A stretch of DNA of 64,000 nt from Tamarix chinensis (lineage: Eukaryota > Streptophyta > Magnoliopsida > Caryophyllales > Tamaricaceae): contig CM060174.1 in the NCBI GenBank assembly GCA_030549775.1, positions 47,720,707-47,784,706 of the forward strand, given 5' to 3'. Under the pieces are notes generated by a model that saw only the letters and a list, made by a program, of their open reading frames with translations, ran no database searches and had not been told where the DNA came from. Position numbers and translations under genes: made by a program. Below are positions 35,951 through 46,718 of the stretch, in pieces; positions within the stretch are counted from its first letter, which is position 1, and each line of letters begins with the position of its first letter.

Positions 35951-36109
35951 GCAAGGGTTAGGTGGGTATAGTAAAAATTGATTGTATAGACAAAATTGTA
36001 CTAAAATTACAAAGAATAAAATTTTAATAGAATGTGGATAAAACTTAGGCTACCTCCAAAGAGCGCTTATTTTAATGTCTTCAACCTAAAAACTAGTGAT
36101 AACCCATAA

Positions 36110-37095
36110 GTTTTGTAATGAAAATTTTTGGAATTCCCTATAAAAAAGGTTCTGCTCAATGAGATTTCACTTTGTGGACATTGACTTTGAAAATAGTATA
36201 AGTATTTCGATCCTAAAGCTCCACTACTCCATATGGGTAAACTTTGACAATTTCATAGGTTCCAACCTATCTTGACCTTAGTTTCCCTGGGAACAATTTG
36301 ATCCATGATTTGTAGAGAACTACTAACTATCTAAGATAGAGTAATTTCAACTTGATGTGCTAGTCATGAAATCTTTTGGTTTTCTCATGGTATAACCATA
36401 CATTCTCATAAGATGAATTCCACAGCTCCTCCAATTCATTCAATTATAACTTATAAGCCTATCCCATAATAGAAATATCAAATTTGGCTGACTTAAGTAC
36501 CCAATAGGATTTAAGTTCTAATTCAGTGGATATATGATAGGTCATTCCAAACAAAATCTTATAAGGTGACATTCCCAAGGGTGTCTTAAAGACTTTCCTA
36601 TATGCCCATAGTGCGTCACCTAGCATGACAAACAAATCCTTTATAGTAGAGTTGACTACTTTCTCTAGAATTCTCTTATTTTTCTTATTATAAGCCTTAG
36701 CTTAGCCACTAGACTATGGGTGATAGTCCATGGATAAATTTAGGTGAATCATATACTTGTTTAACAACTAGTTTAATAGTTTATTGTAGAAATTATTGTC
36801 ACCATCACTAATAACTTTTATGAGGCTGCTAAATCTTTCAATTTTTTTTTTGAAGAAATGGGTTACCACCTTAGCATCATTTTCTAGCAACGCAATAACT
36901 TCTATTCATTTGAACATGTAGTCCACTACTACCAAAATATATTCATTGCCGAAGGAAGATAGGAATGGGCCCATAAAGTCAATACCCCAAACATCAGAAA
37001 TTTTTATTTCAATATACCTATTTGAGGCATTTCATTTATTTTATTCTTTTGATATGTTCCTAGTACATTGGCATTTCTCATAGTTTTGAACCTCT
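36110..37095 (-). pseudogene. Athila integrase, decayed
   Basis: DNA strand-transfer enzyme of the element. The zinc-finger end reads YEKCQCTRNISKE (37083-37045), a stop-rich linker follows, then [11 protein letters not shown] (36995-36963), the first catalytic aspartate motif in the form typical of Athila. The C-terminal domain is visible near 36310-36140 (GTYEIVKVYPYGVVELQD-like text, broken). Many stops and frameshifts; inactive. Confidence 0.8.
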
Positions 37096-37559
37096 ACTCT
37101 AGCATCTTTGAATATGGCAGGCTAATAGAATCCACTATAAAGAATTTTCATTGTTGTGCGTGTACATAAAAAATCACCTCCATAGGGTGCATGAAAATAG
37201 GTGGCTAAAATATCCCTTCCCTCTTCTCTACTTACATAGCTTCTCACCAACCCATCTAAGAAATATTAGAATAAGAATGGTTCATCCTAATAATAATACT
37301 CAATTTCATGGAAGAAATTCTTTAATTTTTTTATAAGACTTGTCAGGTATAGTACTTTACATGCCAAATAGTTAGCAATGTCTGTGTATAAGGGTACTTG
37401 ACCCTGCCTAACTCTTTGGAGTTTCTCATTGGGGAAGCTCTCTTGAATAAAAACTTGTTCATGTTCTTCAATGTATCATTCCAATCTAGGAAAATGATCT
37501 ACAATTTGATTATCCTTATCCTATCAATCCTTAATCTCGAAATCAAACTCTTACAAAAT

Positions 37560-38745
37560 TAGGATCCATCTTTGTAAATGGGATTGCCGTATTTTTTAGC
37601 AAGAGAAAATCAAAGTGTAACATCGTCATTATAGATAATCACTTTAGTTTGTGGGAGACCCAATTGAAATTAATCAAATGCAAATACTACTACGAGTAGC
37701 TCATTCTCAATGGTCGTGTAGTTTAATTGGGTCTCATTGAGTGTTTTACTAACATAGTAAATGCTATAAAAAACCTTGTTCTTGTAATTTCCTAGGATTG
37801 CTCCTACAACATAATAACTTGCATTGAAAATAAGCTTAAAGGGTAAGTTCTAGTAGGGTCCTATGATAATAGTTACTTTAGTGAGTGCTAACTTTATTCA
37901 CTCGAATTCTTCCCTACAACATTTATCAAATTCAAAATTTCTATCCTATTCTAACAACTGACAAAGGGGTTTATCAATTTTTGAGAAATACTTAATAAAT
38001 ATTTGATAAAATCATGCATGCCCTAAGAAACTTCTCACACCTTAATAGTGGTAGGAGGGGATAATTTTTTAATAACCTCATGTTTGGCTTAGTTGGCCTT
38101 TGATCCTATAAGAGAGACCCTATGTTCTAAAATAATGTCATCTTCAAGCATGAAATGACATTTTTCCTAGTTGAGGACTAAATTGGTTTCTTCACACCTT
38201 TTCAATACTCTCTCCAAATTTATTAGGAATTCATCAAAGCTATCTCCAAAAACTAAGAAATAACTCCATAAAGATTTCAACATTCTATAAATATGCCACA
38301 GGGTTAGGTGAATATGGTTTTATGTTGGTGTAATTGATGTTTTGTTTTAGCCTAAGTATCCATAAAAAAAAGCTTTCCTTTCCAATCTGTTAAGCATTCA
38401 ATCAATAAAAGGAAGGGGAAATGGTATTTTTAGGTGGCTTTACTGAGTTTCTTATAGTCTATGAAATACGCCACCCTGTGACTATCCTTACTTGGATTAA
38501 GTTATTTTTAGAGTTTTGAATGATAGGCATACCTCCTTTCTTTGCAACACATTAGGTAGGGCTTACCTAATTACTCTAAGATATGGGATAGATGATTCCT
38601 ACATCTAGCCATTTGATGATTTCCTTTTTTAGTACCTCCTTCGTTACTAGATTGAGGCTTCTTCCTACTCAATAGATGAATTGAGGGGTCCTCTAGAAGA
38701 ATATTATGCATGCATAATGTTAGTCTAATTCCTTAGATACCTACT
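37560..38745 (-). pseudogene. Athila reverse transcriptase and RNase H, decayed
   Basis: Read leftward: EIIKWLDVGIIYPIS (about 38620-38577), the start of the domain; then VFGDSFDEFLINLERVLKRC and EETNLVLN (about 38255-38170), the segment just after the catalytic Y/FxDD box, whose Asp-Asp is lost here (text gives WSYFLVFG); then EKCHFMLEDDIILEHRVS. RNase H follows with GAILGNYKNKVFYSIYYVSK, TLNETQLNYTTIENELLVVV and FAFD (about 37800-37690). Inactive. Confidence 0.8.
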
Positions 38746-39359
38746 ATGGTCCATCCTACTACATTTTTTTGCTTTTGAAGTAAGTTGACTAGTTCTTCCT
38801 TCTGAGAGTCGGGCAATGTAGACGAGATAATAGTTGGCAGGGTGTCTTCCTTACCTAGATATGCATATTTTAAGTGAGCTTTTAGGGTTTTGAGTTTTAG
38901 TTTGGGAGGTTATTTTATTGAAAGATTGTCTAGCTACAATTCTCTATTACTCAAGTCTAGAGGCTTCTTAGGTGCTAAATAGTTAACCAAGATGCACTCT
39001 ACCATTTCATTATCATCTTGATCAATGGGATAATAGGTAAGGTAACTAATAGTTAAGTGACTTGTCTCAAACAACTTAGATTCCTCCTTAGGGCCACTTG
39101 CATCAAACTCATCAAAGATAGTCAAATCAATACTATTAATTCTTAAACATTCATCTGGGTCCTATTCCAGCAACTTCATTAAGTTAAAAGCATTAAAATC
39201 TATTTGCTTCTCATTAAACCTCATAGTTAGTTCTCTTTTCTACAAATCTATTAGGATCTTACCAGTGGCTAAGAAGGGCCTACCAAAATGATAGGAACCT
39301 CCTTATCTACTTTATGATCAAGGAAATTAAAATATACTAGAAAAATGAACCAATCTACC

Positions 39360-39560
39360 ATTACTAACACATCTTTGATCTTTCCCACATGGTGAACATA
39401 CTATCAGTTGATTAATTAAAGTTGACAATGGTATGCCTTACTTCACCAATGCCTAGATTTCTAAATATGGACATAGTAATAAGATTAATTCCATCACCAA
39501 GGCCACAAAGGGCTTTATCATAGTAATTATCTCTAATGGAACAAGGGATGGTGAAACAGC
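39360..39560 (-). pseudogene. Athila aspartic protease, decayed
   Basis: The minus strand reads FTIPCSIRDNYYDKALCGLG then DGINLITMSIFRNLGIGEVR. This is the protease active-site region. The catalytic aspartate of the usual D-L-G-A-S core is replaced (GLGDG), so the copy cannot be active. It lies between gag and reverse transcriptase as expected. Confidence 0.7.
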
Positions 39561-40364
39561 CACGGTCTTGTAGTTTTCTAGGTAGTTTCTATTGAAAGAT
39601 CAAACTATATCTTTAAGTTATTACAACCATCTCAAATTCACACAGTCTTCTCTTCTTTATCAAGATGCCCTTTATGAACTTTGCATAGTTTGGTATTTGT
39701 TGGAGTTTTTCTATTAATAAAATGTTGATATGTAATTGCCATAAAATCTCCATGAATTTAACAAATTTTTTATCTTGTTTCTGTTTCTTAAGGTGTTTAG
39801 GGAAAGGCGGTCTAGTGCAAAGGATTATTGTGAACTTGATTTCCCATCTATGGGTTCTATGTTGTATGCCTGTTTTGTAGGGTGGTGTTCTTCCTTTGCC
39901 CCAGTCTATTAGTATGGGGTGAAATTGCTTTACCTGATATTAGAGTGATAGCTCTACACTACTCCTTAACATCTCTTCTTGGTTTGTTAATGTCATTAGG
40001 CAAAGTGTTGTAGGGCCTTCTACTCAAGGCTGTAGCTAGCTTCCCTGTTTAGGTTTCTGGTGAATGTGAGAATTTTGTATTACTTTTAATTGTTGCATTA
40101 GTTTTTGCCATATACTCCTTGAAAGGATTTTTTACTTAGTTGGAGTTATTATGTTGTGAATGAGGTTGGTTAGATTGAGGTTTATTTAAGTGATGAGGTT
40201 GAGGTTTGTAGTAACATTGTGGGTTGTACTAAATGCTTAAGTTTTACATAGTGTTTTGATTAAACCATGAGAAATTAGGATGTTGTCTCTATGGTGGGTT
40301 ATACTGATTTTTGTACAGCTACTATGAGCTTCTAGCCTAGTTTCCAACATAATTTACTAACATT

Positions 40365-41350
40365 AGATTTGATGGACATTGCTCGAATAGATGGCCTTCT
40401 CCACAATTCACTCAGAACACTACACTACAGAAGTGGTTGGGTGTTCTTCAACTCACTTTACCTGCAAGTTAGTAGGAGAAATATTTTTAAATAAGCTTGT
40501 TGTAGATGATACCTTTGCTCCTAATATTGTGATAACATCTACTTTGAATGCACCTATTGCTTTCACACTATGTATGCTTTTCACACTACCCTATTGAAGT
40601 CATTACAAGCTATGGTCTCAATGACCTCATAGGCTTGATCATAATTTTTGCTTGCCAAGGTACCATTAGCTAAGAAGTCCACTAAACTTTTCTTTTGATG
40701 TTTTAGTCAATCAGTGAGGGATTCCATAGTTTGGGAATTTCCTCAATAATTCATTAAACCTCACCCATGTATCATGAAGTGTTTCATCATCTTCTTGCAA
40801 AATTGTTGTAACAATATGTCTAAGTTTAGTTGTTTTGTTTAGAGGAAAATAATGCATGAAGAATTTTTTTACTAATTCATCCTATGTGGTGATTGAACAA
40901 TTTTTTAGTGAAGACTTCCATACCCTAGAATGATCACTTAGGGAATAAGGGAATAACTTAAGTTGCAAGGAGGTTGTTGGTACTCCTAATATTTTGCAAG
41001 TTTCACTAACTTCCAGAAAAGCTCTAAGAGAAAGATAAGGGTCTACAATTAGTTGACCGCTAAATTACCCTATAGTCTATAGCATGTGGAACATAATAGG
41101 TTTAAGTTCAAAATAAGGGGCTTGTAATTTTGGATGGGACATAGTAGGGTTAAGATGATCTTGGATTGACACAGGGTAATCTCAAATAGCTCTATTGTGA
41201 TCATCACCTATGGGAAGTGCTTGCATTTTCATACTATTTATGTTAGGTTAAAAGGATAAAATCATTGGGATTCCTTCCCTTTAGTTTCATTAAGGCTTTG
41301 GCATTCTGTTGTTACCATTCCCGTGCCGCAGTTAGCTTAAATGACTCATG
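40365..41350 (-). pseudogene. Athila gag, decayed
   Basis: Capsid/nucleocapsid precursor. Read leftward: LFPYSLSDHSRVWKSSLKNC (about 40980-40920), DELVKKFFMHYFPLNKTTKL then RHIVTTILQEDDETLHDTWV and RFNELLRKFPNYGI (to about 40720), which follow the retrotransposon gag fold, and then a zinc knuckle CGEGHLFEQCPSN (40408-40370) with its C, H and C residues intact. Downstream the text LVNYVGN and a broken proline-rich linker lead toward the protease. The N-terminal start is not defined. Confidence 0.75.
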
Positions 41351-41597
41351 CTACTAAAATTTTTTGAAGTTGATTCCTCACTTTGATGGTGTTGCTGATC
41401 ATTTTGCAAGGCTACACAATTCCTCCTTTGAGTGCTTTCAATTTCATGATCAACTGATATTAGGGCACTCTAGTAATCTCTTGTCATTCAAGGGTTAATC
41501 CTAAAAAAACTAAAAATTATAAAACTCTAATGTTAATTCTATACTAAAAATTCTATAGTAGATGTTCTTCTAATATGTTGAACTTTTAAAACTCAAT

Positions 41598-41614
41598 AAC
41601 CGATAATGATGCTA
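41598..41614 (-). other. degenerate tRNA-Asp primer-binding site of the Athila element
   Basis: Minus-strand TAGCATCATTATCGGTT aligns base for base with the plant tRNA-Asp primer-binding site (TGGCGCCGTTGCCGGGG). Most differences are C-to-T or G-to-A. It lies six bases inside the right LTR edge. Confidence 0.6.
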
Positions 41615-42714
41615 ATAACGTGGTGTGTGTTTGAGTCAGCAATGCTTAATAGGGCAATGAAACGAATGTATCATAACACAATCATACAAGTATATATAAT
41701 TGATCCAAGTAATAAAGTGATGAGTGAGTATAGTTCCCTTAGGGATCTATTGAAGTGCACATTAATAGAATTTAGTTTGCTAAAGAATTAAACTATATTA
41801 AAAAATATTGGCAGGTTCATGAAAATAATAATGCAAATGCAATGAAAGTAAATGGACATTAGAAGATCATCAGTACCAACACAAGAAAGATGAGAAGAAA
41901 ATTCAAGAGATAGTCCTACGATGGAAATCACTTACCACCAATTACAAGAACCCTATGATAGTTTATAGCCCATCATGCTCAGATGATACTAATCCTTCTA
42001 AACTCAGCGTACTTCACTTAGAGGTGAAGTATACTCACAGGTCTTCTCCATCACGGCGCATGGAATATGGCAATATCACGAAGGAAGCTTCTAAGGATTA
42101 GTGGCAATTCACATCAATTTCCAATGCTAACTATATGGTTAATGTATAATTTTAGTGAGTGTCAAATGTAGTTAATATTCAATAGTGCAATATATGAATG
42201 CTAAACGAAGTGAAATATCAAATAAATCAAACGTAACTACAATATCACATATTAAAACAAAAGGAACAATTAATCCTCCCCCAATAAAGAGACTTAGCTC
42301 ATGTTAATTTATCATGCCAAATCAACAATGAATAGTAAAAAGGAAGAAAGGAAGGAGACGGGTGGATCATAGTAATCTAACCCCTATCCAGCGTAAAATC
42401 TTCTTCTTCTTCTTTCTCACTCAAAGGCACTATGATCTCTTAGAATTTTATCTTTTATATTCTTAATTTCTAATACTAGATTTTCTTCTACTCTCTCTAC
42501 CTGCCACCAATGCTTTGAACCATTGGGTCTTTATAGGTCGTTGTGCATGCATGTCGGGAGAGGTGTCAACTAACACAACTCCTAGTGATTGTAACCTCTA
42601 GTGGTCCCCTAATTGTAACACCCCCAAATTTCACTCCTGAAAAATTTCGTTTAAATCAAAAGGTTTAGCGGAAGTGGAAGAATTAAAACCATGAACTTGG
42701 AGGTATTACCGCCA

Positions 42715-42760
42715 CACTTAGTACCAGACCGGTTCACTCCTACTGTTCCGATACTAAGTG
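42715..42760. other. conserved stem-loop in solo LTR-3
   Basis: CACTTAGTACC (42715-42725) with GATACTAAGTG (42750-42760), 10 of 11 paired. The A-C mismatch of LTR-1 and LTR-2 at stem position 6 is an A-T pair here. Confidence 0.65.
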
Positions 42761-43299
42761 CTAAGGCTAAACTAAACAATCATTAAGTAAGAGTCATCAA
42801 ACATAGGTCCATAGTTAACATAGACCATTCACGATAACCACGAGTCAGCAACAGTTAAAATATCGTTTAGGAATACAACTTCGAGTACGGTTTCAAAACA
42901 ATAAGCGTAGTACAAAATATAGCCAAATAAAACAGATCCCAAGGGACCAATATCTGGATCACCTACTCACTCCAGCCAAGCCTTCCACCCCATAATTTGT
43001 AACCGATCAAACCTGCATAGGAGGTCTGCTCCCCACCATTGGTGGATTATCATAGGACCCATTCAATCAAGGTAGTATCAGTACGGGTCCAATACTGAGT
43101 AAGGGCGCTGGTGCGCTAAAGCCAAGCATACAATCATACCACATAGCACACATAGCACGCAAGACCCACATTCAACACATAAATAACATACGATGACATG
43201 CATGAATAGATCTAATCACTTTCTGATGTCTTATTCTGTATTCTCATTAATGAAATAAGTCCATTTCACGCATTCTTCAATAATCCATGTGAGCACGGG

Positions 43300-43735
43300 G
43301 ACCCCACTATTATAGCCGGTGGACCGGAAATAAAAACACAGGGCAGAACACCTCTGACCACTATTCTAACCAGTGGACCAGACTGGCCCCGCCTCAACAT
43401 GGTGTTCCACTATAAGTACTTAGTATTTTTCCCATGGTTTAACTTATTTACTTTGGGTCTATCGAGCCGAGATCCCCCACTATTATAGCCGGTGGTCCGG
43501 AAATAACGTACAGGGTTGAATGCCTCTGACCACTATTATAGCCGGTGGACCGGAACGAAACGCACAGGGCAAAATGCCTCTGACCACTATTATAGCCGGT
43601 GGACCGGAACGAAACGTACAGGGCAAAATGCCTCTGACCACTATTATAGCCGGTGGACCGGAACTAAACGCACAGGGCAAAATGCCTCTGACCACTATTA
43701 TAGCCGGTGGACCGGAACGAAACGCACAAGGCTCG
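43300..43735. repeat. 54-bp tandem repeat with CCGGTGGACCGG core in LTR-3
   Basis: From 43476 to 43735 five units repeat with a 54-base period (for example starts at 43531 and 43585); two more diverged units lie at 43300-43390. Each unit has CACTATTATAGCCGGTGG, ACCGGAA, then ACAGGGCAAAATGCCTCTGAC. Because 54 is a multiple of three and the unit lacks stops in several frames, frames on both strands stay open (111, 81 and 70 codons) with 18-residue repeats; I regard these as by-products. Confidence 0.9.
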
Positions 43736-44149
43736 GTTCAACAGTTTTTCGCTTTACGTTATTAGTGTCTTATCCGTATCTTATTGAATCACACATCACC
43801 CTTGACATGCATAAATCATTCTCTTTATACTGTACTCAACACAAATATTAAAATCTCACATACATAACTACCCTTCAATCAATAGATACACATGATAACA
43901 CCGAACAACTCTAACCAGCCATAACCAACCCTAGTTGTCCACACCAACCGTGGTTAGCCACTCTTATCCCTATTTCACCATAACCACCATACTTAGCCAT
44001 CCCAAACCTTAATTATCCTCAATACTCATGATTAGTTACTCCAACCCTACTTAATCACAACACCCCAGAGTTAATCACTCCAAACCCTAATCCCGTACAA
44101 TCGTTAACTCCCATGCAAAACCCTAACTCCACCACGTAACCCTAAGGCT

Positions 44150-44880
44150 ACCATACCAACATTAATACCACCATGCAAAGCATAACACCACCAAGAAAAC
44201 CCTAATACCACCATAAGCCATTAATACCACTATGCAACCATTAATACCACCATACAAACTATAACACCACCATGCAAACCCTAATACCACCATAAGCCAT
44301 TAATACCACCATACGAACATTTATACCACCATACAAGCCCTAATACCACCATAAGCCATTAATACCACTATGCAATCATCAATACCCCCATACAAACCCT
44401 AATACCACCATGCAAACCCTAATACCACCATACAACATTAATACCCCCATAAAAATCACAAATACCACCATACAACATTAATACCTCCATAAAATCACAA
44501 ATACCACCATACAACATTAATACCTCCATAAAATCACAATACCACCATACGAACCCGAATACCACCATAAGCCATTAATACCACTATGAATTCATTAGTA
44601 CCACCATGCGAACATTTATGCCACCATACAAACCCTAATACCACCATGCAAACCATAATACCACCATACAACCCTAATACCACCATACAACATTAATACC
44701 TCCATAAAATCACAAATACCCCCATACAACATTAATACCTCCATAAAATCATAAATACCACCATACAAACCCGAATACCACCATAAGCCATTAATACCAC
44801 TATACAATCATTAGTACCACCATATGAACGTTTATGCCACCATACAATCCCTAATCCCACCATACAAACTTCAAGACTCC
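44150..44880. repeat. CCACCATACAA tandem array in LTR-3
   Basis: About two dozen irregular units of AATACCACCATACAACATTA or AATACCACCATAAGCCATTA type, occupying the place of the telo-box arrays in LTR-1 and LTR-2. A few units still contain AAACCCTAA (for example near 44270 and 44400), suggesting descent from a telo-box-bearing ancestor. Confidence 0.8.
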
Positions 44881-45455
44881 CATGATGGTTCCCAACTCAT
44901 ATTACCATTTATCCTAACATGCATGTCCTAGTGGGCCATAACATATTACATCATAAACATCATACATATAAATGTCATGCTCCTGTCACGGAAGCACATA
45001 CAACATACCTCAATCTCCAAGCTGCGCTACACATAAGACAAGTTATACACAAATCATATAATACATGGCATAGCATGACATACATAACATTCAACACATC
45101 CCTGTCACACATAGCACAAGGCCATTAGCTTCGTCCTTACCTAAGGCGACGCTGGGCTTGGAGCACGCTCCTCTAACTCCTTAGGGCTTTGGTCGGGGTT
45201 ACCTATAAAAGGGGAAAATGCTAAGTATTAGTTTCCCTTATAATTACTATCAATCCTCATTCTAGTTTAAGGTTAGGGTTTTTATTACTAAAAAGGGGTT
45301 TTATACAAAACTAGGGTTTTTACCTTAGAATTAGTATACTAAATATTAGTAGTCAAAATATAGTTATTTATGATACTTATTGTTACACTTATTTTATTAA
45401 GCCCATTAGTTCCATTCTTATAATACTAGTGTCCACTAGTCATAGTAAAATAGTG

Positions 45456-45510
<55 letters not shown>

Positions 45511-45708
45511 GACTACTAATAGTGATAATAGTAATAGCTAATAATAGTGTCATAGTAATGAGGTTAGGGTTAATGTTAAATGATATGGTAATAAGGTTCA
45601 AGTACTCTTCTTAGTTAACAACCACATGATATTTGCTAGCTTGAGTTAAGTAACATGGATAAGAACAAAAGTAGTATTATTATTAACAATAGTGATAAAT
45701 GTGTTAAG

Positions 45709-45752
<44 letters not shown>

Positions 45753-45965
45753 TAGTACAACCAAGTAAGGTTAAGCAATAATAATAGAAACCATAGTAAG
45801 GATAATAGAAGTAATAATAGTAATATTATTAATAATGTTAATACTAAAAATTATAAGAATTAAGATTAAAGTTAAGTATAATAAAAGTTAGGGTTCAAAA
45901 GGGATGTTAGTATTAGTAAGAAAATAAGAACATTAATAATAAAGACAATAATAATGGTAATAATG

Positions 45966-45998
<33 letters not shown>

Positions 45999-46056
45999 GT
46001 AATAACAATAATAAAAGTAATAATAATAATGATAATAATAATAATAATAAGTATAT
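45456..46056. repeat. cluster of (AAT)n microsatellites in LTR-3
   Basis: Long AAT runs at 45456-45510, 45710-45749 and 45966-45998, with shorter ones to 46056. The isoleucine-run frames here are artefacts. Confidence 0.9.
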
Positions 46057-46710
46057 TAGTATTAATATTAGTAGAAAATAGTAGCAGCTATATAAAAAGG
46101 GGGTTAGGGTTTGGATGGGTAGAGAACCACCTAGGGTTGGTGGTGGTCCGGCGGCGGCGGTGGAGGAGGAAGGGACGGGAAAAGATCAAGGTGGGGGCTG
46201 GATGGCAGGAGGAAAAGAGAAGTTTGAGGTGGGGGAGAAGCAGTAGGTGAAGGGGAGTGGAGTGAGGGTGGTGGCGTGGCAAGGGGCGGCGGCGACTGCT
46301 GCGGCCGAGGGTGGTGGAGAGAGGTGGAAGATGAGGGAGGAAGGAGGAGAGGGAGGTAGGGGAATTTGAAGGCAAGGAAAGGTAGAGGGAGGTCCGCCGG
46401 GTATTTTGGAGGGTGGAAGAGGCTCTGGTGGCGGCTGGGCTGGCGGTGGGAGGCGGCGCAAGGGCGGTGAAGGCTGGAAGAGGTGGTTTCGGGTAGTGGA
46501 CTTTGCACGGCTAGGGCAGCACGTGCAGGGCAAGGAGGAGGGTGGTGGTGGCTTGGTTTTGTCGAGAGAGGTGCAAGGATGACAACGGTGGGAAGCGGTG
46601 GTTTTGGCGGTGGCTGGGGGCGGCAGGAATGGCGTCTGTTCTGGCGGCGGCGGAACAGAGTTTCAGCAAGGTCCAAGGGGAGGGACTTGCTGTGGCCGTT
46701 CGGGAGGGGG

Positions 46711-46718
46711 TATTTATA
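46711..46718 (-). promoter_or_regulatory. TATA-like box of LTR-3
   Basis: The minus strand reads CCTATAAATACCCCC, almost the same as in LTR-1, and again directly downstream of a GC-rich block carrying AAAACGCGGCGTTTT motifs (47107-47225). Confidence 0.5.

Larger units (their letters stand above)
43013..45140 (-). other. candidate intron in the LTR-3 leader (minus strand)
   Basis: Donor CCTTAG|GTAAGG (G at 45140) and acceptor CTATGCAG|GT (last base 43013). It encloses both tandem arrays, as in the other copies. Confidence 0.3.

Noticed and set aside
43483..43851. Repeat proteins of 70-111 codons in LTR-3
   Set aside because: Produced by a 54-bp repeat that is open in several frames; the frame is broken in LTR-1 and LTR-2.
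45429..46250. Isoleucine-run frames
   Set aside because: Translations of AAT/ATA microsatellites.
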